Positions 7,498 to 14,471 of a stretch of 51,177 nt of DNA are shown one piece after another. Under the pieces are notes generated by a model. That model was not told the origin of the DNA. It searched no databases and saw only the letters and a program-made list of their open reading frames with translations. The DNA lies in the NCBI GenBank assembly GCA_000513555.1, contig ALYD01000020.1, positions 1 through 51,177 of the forward strand, in the 5' to 3' direction. The first letter of the stretch is position 1. Each line of letters opens with the position of its first letter. The position numbers and the translations under genes are program-made. This stretch comes from Lachnospiraceae bacterium JC7 (GTDB lineage Bacteria > Bacillota > Clostridia > Lachnospirales > Lachnospiraceae).

Positions 7498-8902
7498 TTA
7501 TTCCCTTCTCCTTCTCTTTGATCTCAGGAAATACTTCGTCCACCCTATGACTTCTGGTAAGTACTCCTATTTCCATATTTCGTACATTAAATCCATTGTT
7601 TTTAAGGATATCCTGAATGTTTCTGGAAATATTCTCCTGCGGCTCTTCAAGGGTCGGCGGAACAAATATCTGCATATTCACATTCCCGTTATCCACTACG
7701 GATATAAGTTCGAAATTACCCACATCCTGTATATTGAATTTAATAAATATCTTCTGTTTCTTTGCTGCATCCGCCCTGTCACGCTCAGAATCGGGATCTA
7801 CCCACATCTCGGACATGACATTCTTATCCTGATAGCGGAAAGGAATAAGAAGATGTAAAAGCGGCATATATACACTTTCATTCATCAACAGATGATTAAG
7901 CACCTGATAATATCTCTCCACATTCTCAGAACCTGCGCTGCCCTCTGTTCCCTTCTGTATAAGTTTCGTAAGCATCTCAGGGAATTTCATGGCTTTTTCC
8001 GACTGAGGTCTCAGGTTCTCCATGGCCTGTTCCAAAGTCTTCTCCGGATCCCCTTTAAAGAACATCTTAAAATCACCATGCTTTGTAAGTTTGGTAAAAA
8101 GCTGTTTTAATTTTTCTTCATTACCGTCCTCATATTTAACCGCATACAATGAAAACATAACACTGGCGGTCCTTACTGCGCCATAATTATGAGTCCTTGA
8201 GATATATCTCGAAAGGAAGGGAATGACCAGTTTATTGATGACTTCTGTGTTTTTTTCGGTATCTCCCGGAGGGGCGGTTCTGTCTAACTGATCCATCAGT
8301 TTCGAAAAACCTTCTCTTTGGGAAGGAAGGAGCAGACTCTCTATATCATTTCCGAGAGACTCCATCTGATTGAGCAGATGCTCACTTGACGCATAATTGT
8401 TATATGTTTTTATGAAATCAAGAATATTTTCCCTAAAGGCCGGCGAGATCTCATGATTGAGGATATTTCGTAATCCATCGAAAAGCTCCCCTGTAAATTT
8501 CACCTGAGCCTGCTGTTGTGATTCGATAAAGTCCATCAGTTCCTTCGGATCCTCGGCCTCTATCTCCTGAAACAGCTCGTTTAAAATCCCCTGTAGTTCC
8601 GTATCCCCTACTGTACGCAACGCTACTCCATCTGTGAATAGTAGTTCTTCCATCTCTATAGGAAGCTGCATGCCCTCATGCATCTTCTGAACAAAATTCG
8701 TGTAATTGGATTCAAAATTGACACTACCCTCTCCACCGACTTCAGTACTGACCTGTTCTCCATTTTCCGAAGCTCCGGTGGGTTCCACCCTTCCTGGTGT
8801 CATCACCTGAGGGTTCTGACCTATCGGAGGATGTATTCCCGGTGTGTTAGTCACCTGCTGATTATTCATCGAGGTATTCTGCACCTGCAAAATATTAGGC
8901 AT
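7484..8902 (-). CDS. Unrecognised flagellar-operon protein upstream of flhX (YlqG position)
   Basis: 472 aa. A Gln/Asn/Pro/Gly-rich, probably disordered first ~60 residues precede a mostly helical body (about 65-370) and a small C-terminal alpha/beta region (about 375-465). No signal peptide, membrane segment or catalytic motif is visible. The pairing with flhX parallels ylqG-ylqH in bacilli, and the N-terminal composition recalls exported hook-length-control-type proteins. I cannot show homology by eye. The start is supported by AGGAGAT seven bases upstream. It is the first gene behind a sigma-28-like promoter at 9002-9029, so it heads the accessory operon 8902-280. Confidence 0.75.
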   Translation of the reverse strand: MPNILQVQNTSMNNQQVTNTPGIHPPIGQNPQVMTPGRVEPTGASENGEQVSTEVGGEGSVNFESNYTNFVQKMHEGMQLPIEMEELLFTDGVALRTVGDTELQGILNELFQEIEAEDPKELMDFIESQQQAQVKFTGELFDGLRNILNHEISPAFRENILDFIKTYNNYASSEHLLNQMESLGNDIESLLLPSQREGFSKLMDQLDRTAPPGDTEKNTEVINKLVIPFLSRYISRTHNYGAVRTASVMFSLYAVKYEDGNEEKLKQLFTKLTKHGDFKMFFKGDPEKTLEQAMENLRPQSEKAMKFPEMLTKLIQKGTEGSAGSENVERYYQVLNHLLMNESVYMPLLHLLIPFRYQDKNVMSEMWVDPDSERDRADAAKKQKIFIKFNIQDVGNFELISVVDNGNVNMQIFVPPTLEEPQENISRNIQDILKNNGFNVRNMEIGVLTRSHRVDEVFPEIKEKEKGINVAV

Positions 8903-9001
8903 ATTTTTTATCTCCTGCTCACCTATGAAATCCCGATCTCTCGGAAACTCATATCATATTTTTTATTAATAAATCACGTACATCGTTTTACTAATGATAT
9001 T

Positions 9002-9029
9002 ATATCGTCAAATTAAACCCGAACTATTA
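9002..9029 (-). promoter_or_regulatory. Sigma-28-like promoter of accessory flagellar operon
   Basis: Minus strand: TAAT (9026-9029), 16-nt spacer, GACGATAT (9002-9009). It matches seven of eight bases of the GCCGATAT form of the -10. It would give a leader of about 90 nt ahead of the gene starting at 8902. Confidence 0.5.
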
Positions 9030-9122
9030 GAAAATTTGTAAAATTCCACTTATATTTTTTTCTTTTTTTGCCGTTAGCTATCTGCGATTTAAAATTTTTA
9101 TAGCACTATCCATTTCTTGATG

Positions 9123-9149
9123 TTATATTACTCGGGCAAAGGACGATAA
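9123..9149 (+). promoter_or_regulatory. Sigma-28-like promoter 1 of flgM operon
   Basis: TTAT (9123-9126), 15-nt spacer, GACGATAA (9142-9149). Same spacing and elements as the other flagellar promoters in the window. The leader to flgM would be about 135 nt. Confidence 0.45.
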
Positions 9150-9207
9150 TATGTTTAAATCAAAACAAGATGCACAATTTTTTAATGGAATAATTTTTAA
9201 ATAGGAG

Positions 9208-9234
9208 TTATTTTTTTGATGCCACTGTCGATAT
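9208..9234 (+). promoter_or_regulatory. Sigma-28-like promoter 2 of flgM operon
   Basis: TTAT (9208-9211), 15-nt spacer, GTCGATAT (9227-9234). It lies closer to flgM than promoter 1 and gives a leader of about 50 nt. FlgM under control of its own target sigma factor is the usual feedback arrangement. Confidence 0.55.
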
Positions 9235-9290
9235 TATAAGCAGATGGAACTCATTGATTTAATTGTGCGTTTATGCAAGGAGGCATTTTT

Positions 9291-9599
9291 ATGGACGTCA
9301 ATTTACGTACAACTCTGATTGGTAAGGTGGGCTATACCGGTCAGGACAAGAACATTAAAAAAGAAAAATCCTCTTCCGCATCATCCGCAGCTTATGTGAG
9401 CAGCTATGATAAAACATCATTTACCGACGCAGTCAGCGATGAAAGCTTTGCATCCATGCTCGCATCCAGAACGGCTTCTTCCATGAAGACCGGAGTAAGT
9501 GAAGCGAGAGTTGCAGAACTTAAGGCGCAGGTTCAGTCCGGCACATATAAGGTGGATTCCACCAGAATTGCGGAGCGTATGCTTGGATACAGAGGATGA
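9291..9599 (+). CDS. flgM: FlgM, anti-sigma-28 factor
   Basis: 102 aa. The C-terminal half (SEARVAELKAQVQSGTYKVD followed by STRIAERML) is the sigma-28-binding FlgM motif. FlgM holds FliA inactive until it is exported through the completed hook-basal body. The N-terminal half is Ser-rich and likely disordered, as needed for export. The ATG at 9291 has AAGGAGG five to six bases upstream; an in-frame ATG at 9273 lies before that SD and is rejected. First gene of flgM-flgN-flgK-flgL-fliW-csrA, behind two sigma-28-like promoters. Confidence 0.93.
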   Translation: MDVNLRTTLIGKVGYTGQDKNIKKEKSSSASSAAYVSSYDKTSFTDAVSDESFASMLASRTASSMKTGVSEARVAELKAQVQSGTYKVDSTRIAERMLGYRG

Positions 9600-9618
9600 T
9601 CTCAAAAAAGGAGACTTT

Positions 9619-10050
9619 ATGTCAGACTCTGAAGTATTTAATGATTTTACTGAGGTGCTTTCATCTCAGGCAGCAGTTGTAAAAAAACTGGTAAAACTGG
9701 AGCGTGATTTCTCCATCTCTGCATCGGATGATGATCCTGAAAAACTCGATGCGCTGGTGAAGAAAGCGCAACCCGATCTTTTAAATTTTCGTGGTCTTGA
9801 GAAAAAACGGATCAAACTTGCTGATCAACTTGGATGGAGAGGACTCAGGTTTTCTCAGATTCTTAGTCAGGTATCCGAAGATCAAAAGCTGGTTCTGACT
9901 CCTCTATTTGAGGAACTCAAGACCGCTCTACATAGTCTCAGTGAAGCTCAGGATAGTGCTGATCGTATTATGCGTGTACGTCTTCATGATGTAAACATCA
10001 TCATATCGAATCAGCGTATCCCCAAGCCTTTTCAGGACACTTTGGCATGA
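9619..10050 (+). CDS. flgN: FlgN-like export chaperone
   Basis: 143 aa, almost entirely helical: an acidic start (MSDSEVFNDF), then heptad-rich helices with LDALVKKAQPDLLNFRGLEK in the middle. This fits FlgN, the chaperone that carries the hook-filament junction proteins FlgK and FlgL to the export gate. Position between flgM and flgK is the standard place. The start ATG at 9619 follows AAAAAAGGAGA. A longer frame from 9499 would overlap flgM and lacks an SD. Confidence 0.85.
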   Translation: MSDSEVFNDFTEVLSSQAAVVKKLVKLERDFSISASDDDPEKLDALVKKAQPDLLNFRGLEKKRIKLADQLGWRGLRFSQILSQVSEDQKLVLTPLFEELKTALHSLSEAQDSADRIMRVRLHDVNIIISNQRIPKPFQDTLA

Positions 10051-10080
10051 TTTTACCCTTTAAATTCTCTTTTTATTCAA

Positions 10081-10122
10081 ATAGTGGTCATACATCATAT
10101 TGTATGGCCACTATTTTTTTAT
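10081..10122 (+). terminator. Rho-independent terminator after flgN
   Basis: Stem ATAGTGGTCATAC (10081-10093) with GTATGGCCACTAT (10102-10114), one G-U pair, 8-nt loop, then a T run. It separates flgMN from flgK, which has its own promoter just downstream. Confidence 0.85.
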
Positions 10123-10142
10123 CTTTTTACCCCCCAATTAAC

Positions 10143-10169
10143 TAATGTTTCCTGATTTTTGGTCGATAA
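10143..10169 (+). promoter_or_regulatory. Sigma-28-like promoter of flgK
   Basis: TAAT (10143-10146), 15-nt spacer, GTCGATAA (10162-10169). It follows the flgN terminator and yields a leader of about 130 nt before flgK. No other feature was recognised in the rest of that leader. Confidence 0.6.
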
Positions 10170-10309
10170 ATGAGTAGGAAGTGTAATGATTGGGTCATGG
10201 TATGTATTAAATAGAAATATAGTCATATCATTTTTAACCATTTGACCTTAAAAGCATATATCATTCATTTTTTTACTCGATTAAAACTTTTTTTACTTAG
10301 GAGGTATAT

Positions 10310-12172
10310 ATGGTTCGCGCAACATTCGCAGGTTTCCAGACGGCTCTTACATCTCTGCAGGCGAACTCAAGAAAGCTCGATGTCACATCACAGAACCTTG
10401 CCAACATGAACGTTGAAGGTTATACGAGACAGCAATTAAGAACATCAAGTCTTAACTATGAAAATCCTGTTTCATTCTATATGAATGAAAATGATGTAAA
10501 TGTAGGTTACGGTGTTGCCATGGACGGTGTCATGCAGATTCGTGATGAGTTTATGGATATACAGTATCGTGATCAGAACACAGCAACTGAATACAACAGT
10601 ACTATAGAATATTCCCTTAACACTCTTGCCAGATTTATGGATGAGTCCAATCATGACAGCATACGAGCATCTTTGGATAATATCCAGAAAGCTCTTACTA
10701 CCATGCAGGATAGCTCAAAGGTTCAGGATCCCGTATATGAGGGACAGCTTCAGTCTGATATGAATGCCACTGCTGTTCTTCTTAATTCTGCTGCAAAACA
10801 GATAAAAACCGCAGAGGATAACGAATTTGAAAAGCTTTCAGGTGAAGGCACTTCCAGCAGAGGAGCTATAGAGAATATCAACACCCTGCTCCGTGAGATA
10901 GGTGAACTGAATGATAAGATAAAGCATAACCAGCTTCTCGGTAATTCAGCTTTGGAACTGCAGGATGAGAGAAACATGAAGATCGATGAGCTGTCAGGAT
11001 ATATTCCAATAACCGTTGAGTACTATTCTGAAAAGTATACGGTTACTGTCAACGGTCAAAATGAGGAGCGTTATCGCATATACACCTATGATAAATCCGG
11101 AAATATATGCGGTAGATCAGATTGGCCAGAGGATCTTCGTATAACTCTTGATTACACAAAGAAAGATGGAACTCAGGATAGTATCATACTGGTAAACGGA
11201 ACGTATAAAGATGCTTCCGATAGAAATTATGGTTCTGTTGATTTGGCACCCAATACTTCTACTACTCCAGCATCAAAATATACAAAATGGTCAAGTACAG
11301 ATTCTAACGCTTCTGGACCATTAGATACTCAGCTTGTTTTTTCATCTACAAAAACTAATAAAGATGGTGTTAAAGTAAGCGCAACCAATGTAACAACCGC
11401 AAACAGTTCATCTTCACCAACCAGTGAACACGTTACTTTCTCTGGCGGATCTGTTCAGGCAAGTCTGGATATGCTGGCTAAATCATCCCCTTCAGGAACT
11501 GCCACCAGCGGACTCAAGCAGGGAACCTATTACGGCTACGATTATTATATGGACGAGCTTGATAATTTTGCCCGGACACTTGCGCAAGAGATGAATTTAT
11601 ATAACTACAAAGGCAATACCTGGGATTATCCTAATGAATCCGAAGCTGCAGCAACAACAACTGCCACAAACAAAATAAAAGCAGGTACTTCTGATTATAT
11701 GTTATTTGTAAACAGGGACACTCAGACTGCCAGGTCAGAAACAACAACTGATCCAATTTCTGGTAGGATTTTGACCACCGGTGAAATAACTGCTGAGAAT
11801 ATTTCTCTTTCCACAAAATGGGTAAACGGCACTACAAAAATTGGTCTTAAAGGTGAGTCTTCAAACCAGACCGTACTCGACATGCTGGAGTCTTTCACAC
11901 AGCCTCACAAAGCTCTCGGCGACAAGACCTATGCAAACTATATGAACAGCTTATCTACAAAGCTTGCAAATGATCAGGAAAATAACAAGGATGCACTAGA
12001 CACCAACAAGACTGTCCTCACCAGCATCACCAGTGCCAAGGATCAGCTTTCCGGAGTCAGTCTTGATGAAGAAGCTGCTAATATGATGACCTATGTTTCC
12101 TCATATAACGCCGCAGCTAAGGTAATTACCGCATATGATGAGACTATCAGATCTCTCCTGGCACTTATCTAA
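10310..12172 (+). CDS. flgK: FlgK, hook-filament junction protein 1
   Basis: 620 aa. The N-terminus has the flagellar rod/hook signature (LTSLQANSRKLDVTSQNLAN followed by MNVEGYTRQ) and the C-terminus has SLDEEAANMMTYVSSYNAAA, the FlgK ending that packs with the N-terminal helix. The central part is Ser/Thr-rich and variable, as in FlgK surface domains. FlgK joins hook to filament and is exported with help from FlgN. SD TAGGAGG lies five bases before the ATG. Confidence 0.95.
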   Translation: MVRATFAGFQTALTSLQANSRKLDVTSQNLANMNVEGYTRQQLRTSSLNYENPVSFYMNENDVNVGYGVAMDGVMQIRDEFMDIQYRDQNTATEYNSTIEYSLNTLARFMDESNHDSIRASLDNIQKALTTMQDSSKVQDPVYEGQLQSDMNATAVLLNSAAKQIKTAEDNEFEKLSGEGTSSRGAIENINTLLREIGELNDKIKHNQLLGNSALELQDERNMKIDELSGYIPITVEYYSEKYTVTVNGQNEERYRIYTYDKSGNICGRSDWPEDLRITLDYTKKDGTQDSIILVNGTYKDASDRNYGSVDLAPNTSTTPASKYTKWSSTDSNASGPLDTQLVFSSTKTNKDGVKVSATNVTTANSSSSPTSEHVTFSGGSVQASLDMLAKSSPSGTATSGLKQGTYYGYDYYMDELDNFARTLAQEMNLYNYKGNTWDYPNESEAAATTTATNKIKAGTSDYMLFVNRDTQTARSETTTDPISGRILTTGEITAENISLSTKWVNGTTKIGLKGESSNQTVLDMLESFTQPHKALGDKTYANYMNSLSTKLANDQENNKDALDTNKTVLTSITSAKDQLSGVSLDEEAANMMTYVSSYNAAAKVITAYDETIRSLLALI

Positions 12173-12263
12173 TATCTATTAACATATTTATGTGAACATA
12201 TATATAACGTGAGTCACGAAACATTTACTCTCACTTTTTATAAATTGAGAAAGGAGAACGATC

Positions 12264-13463
12264 ATGCGCGTTACGTCTTCAACCTTTTATAAAGACTATG
12301 CAAAGTCCGTTCAAAACCTGAAATCCATATACAACAAGAGTATGGAACAGGTCTCAAGCGGAAAAAAATATGAAAATGCAGCAGAAAGCCCTTTGGACTA
12401 CTATGCAGGAAAAAAGATAGACAATCTATACAACGATGCGGTAACTAAGGATACCATGATAAAGGATGTCATGAACCGACTTGAACAGCAGGAAGCTTCA
12501 TCCCGTTCCATGTATTCACAAATGGGCACTCTGAATATCAAGTATGAACAGATGGCTTCAGCATCCTTCCAGGGCCTGGAAAGTACAGTTGATACCATGC
12601 ATACTCTGATGATCAACACTCAGCAGACCATGGCTCAGGATCTTAACTCAACATACTCGAACTACTATGTTATGGGCGGAAACGATGCCACCACAGTGCC
12701 TTTTACCATGTCTGATGATGCCATGACTCTTTCATTCCACCATAAATTTCCGGGTGATGATGCTGCCACTGTTATGAGCATGACCTACGATCATGTCACC
12801 AATGAATTTAAGTATTCCGGTACAGATAAAGACGGTAATACCATGAGTGAGGATGAAACTCTGAAAAAGATCATTCAGGCCATGAGAGAACAAGGTCGTA
12901 TGTCCCTTGGTTATGGTGATATCACAAACCGTACCACCTTGCCCGACACCTATTATGGCGGTCTCAACATGGTCACAGGCATCACATCCGATAAACTGAG
13001 AGAAATGGATCCAGCCGATCCTCCTACATACCCTCAGACAGTTATCGATACCTTCAAGGATGCCATGAACAATTCCGCCTTCGGATTAAATGCGCGCGCT
13101 ATCTGTGCAACAGGAGAGTATCTGGAAACGTTTGATGAAAGTCAATTCACAGAAGATCAACATGCAGCTGCACAGGAGGCTATGAATGCTGATCTTGCAT
13201 ACGTTCTTGAAAATTGGGACGGTGCAATGCAGAAGGTCAGCAACACATTCAGACGTATCGGTGTAGTTACCTCTACTCTTGAAGATGTTCAGTCCAGACT
13301 GCAAACTGCTCAGGATAGCTATATCAAGGAGTACAACGATCACCTTGCCATCGACACCTATGATGCCATCGTAAAGATGTACCAGAATCAGTTCTCATAT
13401 AACGCAGCCATGCAGGTAGGTTCAAAGATCATGCAGAATTCTTTGTTTGATTTTGTACGATAA
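12264..13463 (+). CDS. flgL: FlgL, hook-filament junction protein 3
   Basis: 399 aa. It begins MRVTSSTFYKDYAKSVQNLK, with MEQVSSGKKYENAAESP matching the flagellin/FlgL N-terminal domain, and ends in the flagellin-like helix (TYDAIVKMYQNQFSYNAAMQ). It forms the second junction layer between FlgK and the filament. AAAGGAGAA precedes the start. The 91-nt gap after flgK contains GTGAG/CTCAC arms followed by T5 (about 12209-12238), an imperfect hairpin that could attenuate. Confidence 0.93.
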   Translation: MRVTSSTFYKDYAKSVQNLKSIYNKSMEQVSSGKKYENAAESPLDYYAGKKIDNLYNDAVTKDTMIKDVMNRLEQQEASSRSMYSQMGTLNIKYEQMASASFQGLESTVDTMHTLMINTQQTMAQDLNSTYSNYYVMGGNDATTVPFTMSDDAMTLSFHHKFPGDDAATVMSMTYDHVTNEFKYSGTDKDGNTMSEDETLKKIIQAMREQGRMSLGYGDITNRTTLPDTYYGGLNMVTGITSDKLREMDPADPPTYPQTVIDTFKDAMNNSAFGLNARAICATGEYLETFDESQFTEDQHAAAQEAMNADLAYVLENWDGAMQKVSNTFRRIGVVTSTLEDVQSRLQTAQDSYIKEYNDHLAIDTYDAIVKMYQNQFSYNAAMQVGSKIMQNSLFDFVR

Positions 13464-13467
13464 AATT

Positions 13468-13488
13468 TATAATTTTCCAAAAATTATA
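13468..13488 (+). other. A/T-only hairpin between flgL and fliW
   Basis: TATAATTTT (13468-13476) and AAAATTATA (13480-13488) are perfect complements around CCA. It lies 5 nt after the flgL stop. Too A/T-rich to be a strong terminator; it may mark an mRNA end or processing point. Confidence 0.35.
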
Positions 13489-13533
13489 GCAATATTTAAT
13501 ATAATAAGATATACTTAATGGAGGTTGTCATTC

Positions 13534-14010
13534 ATGTTGACATTAGAAACAAGAGATTATGGCACTATCGAATACGAGGAGTCAGACCTCATTCATTTTA
13601 CTGACGGACTCTTTGGATTTACTGATCTGAAGGACTATATTCCTCTCGTTTTGGATGAGAATGAGGATAATACTATCCTTCTTTTGCAGTCTATCGCAAA
13701 CACAGACATTGCCTTTGTGGTCGTCAATCCGTTTTCACTTGATCCGGATTATGATCCGGTTCTCAGTCCTGAGGAATTGTCGTATCTACATGTCAAATCT
13801 GAGAATGATCTTTCGTATTATGTAATTTGTGTTCTCAGAAACAACTATCTTGAGAACACGGTTAATATGAAAGCACCGGTTGTAATTAATCCTGATAAGC
13901 GTATCGGTATGCAGGTGATACTTAACGATTCTGAATATGAATTCAGAAAGAAGTTGAGTTCTTTCTCTACCGTTCAGGAGGGCCTAGCACAAAGTGCTGC
14001 TAACGCTTGA
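13534..14010 (+). CDS. fliW: FliW, flagellar assembly factor and CsrA antagonist
   Basis: 158 aa, beta-rich. It opens LETRDYGTIEYEESDLIHFT and contains GLFGFTDLKDYIPLVLDE and an AFVVVNPF segment, all FliW hallmarks. FliW binds free flagellin or, when flagellin has been exported, binds CsrA allosterically and stops it repressing flagellin translation. The start at 13534 (ATG) has GGAGG nine bases upstream; a TTG at 13525 abuts that SD and is rejected. It sits directly upstream of csrA. Confidence 0.93.
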   Translation: MLTLETRDYGTIEYEESDLIHFTDGLFGFTDLKDYIPLVLDENEDNTILLLQSIANTDIAFVVVNPFSLDPDYDPVLSPEELSYLHVKSENDLSYYVICVLRNNYLENTVNMKAPVVINPDKRIGMQVILNDSEYEFRKKLSSFSTVQEGLAQSAANA

Positions 14011-14028
14011 TTATCGGAGGACCGATAA
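14011..14028 (+). promoter_or_regulatory. Hairpin with AGGA loop in csrA leader
   Basis: TTATCGG-AGGA-CCGATAA is a perfect 7-bp stem presenting GGA in a tetraloop, one base after the fliW stop and 27 nt before csrA. A hairpin loop with GGA is the preferred CsrA target, so autoregulation is possible. The right arm also reads as a sigma-28-like -10 (ACCGATAA), with TAAC 16 nt upstream at 14001-14004. Both readings are inference. Confidence 0.5.
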
Positions 14029-14054
14029 AATAAGAGTATAGGGTAGGTGATTTG

Positions 14055-14351
14055 ATGCTGATATTAAGACGAAAGAAAAACGAAAGTATACTCATTGGAG
14101 ACAATATCAGAATTACTGTTGTCGAGAGTGCATCAGATGGTGTTAGGCTGGCCATAGATGCTCCAAAACAGATTTCCATTCTTCGTGAAGAGCTTTCTAT
14201 TGCTGAACAGGAAAACAAGAATGCTACATCGCCTAATCCTGACGCTATTACAGGTCTTCAGGACTCCTTGAAGCATATCACCATAAAAAAGAATAAACTT
14301 GCTTCTGAGCCGGAAACAAAGTCCGCTGAAGCTGAAAAAACTGAAAATTGA
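14055..14351 (+). CDS. csrA: CsrA, mRNA-binding translational regulator
   Basis: 98 aa. It begins MLILRRKKNESILIGDNIRI and carries GVRLAIDAPKQISILREEL, the beta-strands and basic RNA-binding edge of CsrA. Family CsrA proteins are about 60-75 aa; this one has an extra ~35-residue charged tail (LKHITIKKNK ... SAEAEKTEN). CsrA binds GGA motifs in flagellin mRNA and is countered by FliW. I use the ATG at 14055 (AGGTGA upstream); a TTG one codon earlier is possible. Last gene of the plus-strand operon. Confidence 0.93.
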   Translation: MLILRRKKNESILIGDNIRITVVESASDGVRLAIDAPKQISILREELSIAEQENKNATSPNPDAITGLQDSLKHITIKKNKLASEPETKSAEAEKTEN

Positions 14352-14361
14352 TTTATTATTT

Positions 14362-14394
14362 CCCCTTCGTCTATATGGCGAAGGGGTTTTATTT
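14362..14394 (+). terminator. Rho-independent terminator of flgM-csrA operon
   Basis: Perfect stem CCCCTTCG (14362-14369) / CGAAGGGG (14379-14386), 9-nt loop, followed by TTTTATTT. It closes the plus-strand operon. Confidence 0.92.
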
Positions 14395-14418
14395 CGCGAT
14401 CTTCCACCGTAACACACC

Positions 14419-14453
14419 AAAAAAGACGGCGAATCCTTTCAGATTCCGCCGCC
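14419..14453 (-). terminator. Rho-independent terminator of nucleotidyltransferase-like gene
   Basis: On the minus strand GGCGGCGGAATC pairs with GATTCGCCGTC (one bulge) around a short loop and is followed by six Ts. It lies just downstream of the stop at 14472, tail-to-tail with the csrA terminator. Confidence 0.88.
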
Positions 14454-14471
14454 TTACGGTTTTCATGAATA

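Larger units (their letters stand above)
8903..9290. other. Divergent intergenic region between accessory operon and flgM operon
   Basis: 388 nt, A/T-rich, no gene seen. It holds one minus-strand and two plus-strand sigma-28-like promoters (separate entries). No clear sigma-A promoter or terminator was recognised. Confidence 0.7.

Noticed and set aside
9070..9110. Third copy of the fliE/flgF 19-bp element upstream of the ylqG-position gene
   Set aside because: It shares only an A/T-rich GCTAT...AAATTTT core; alignment needs gaps and is not convincing.
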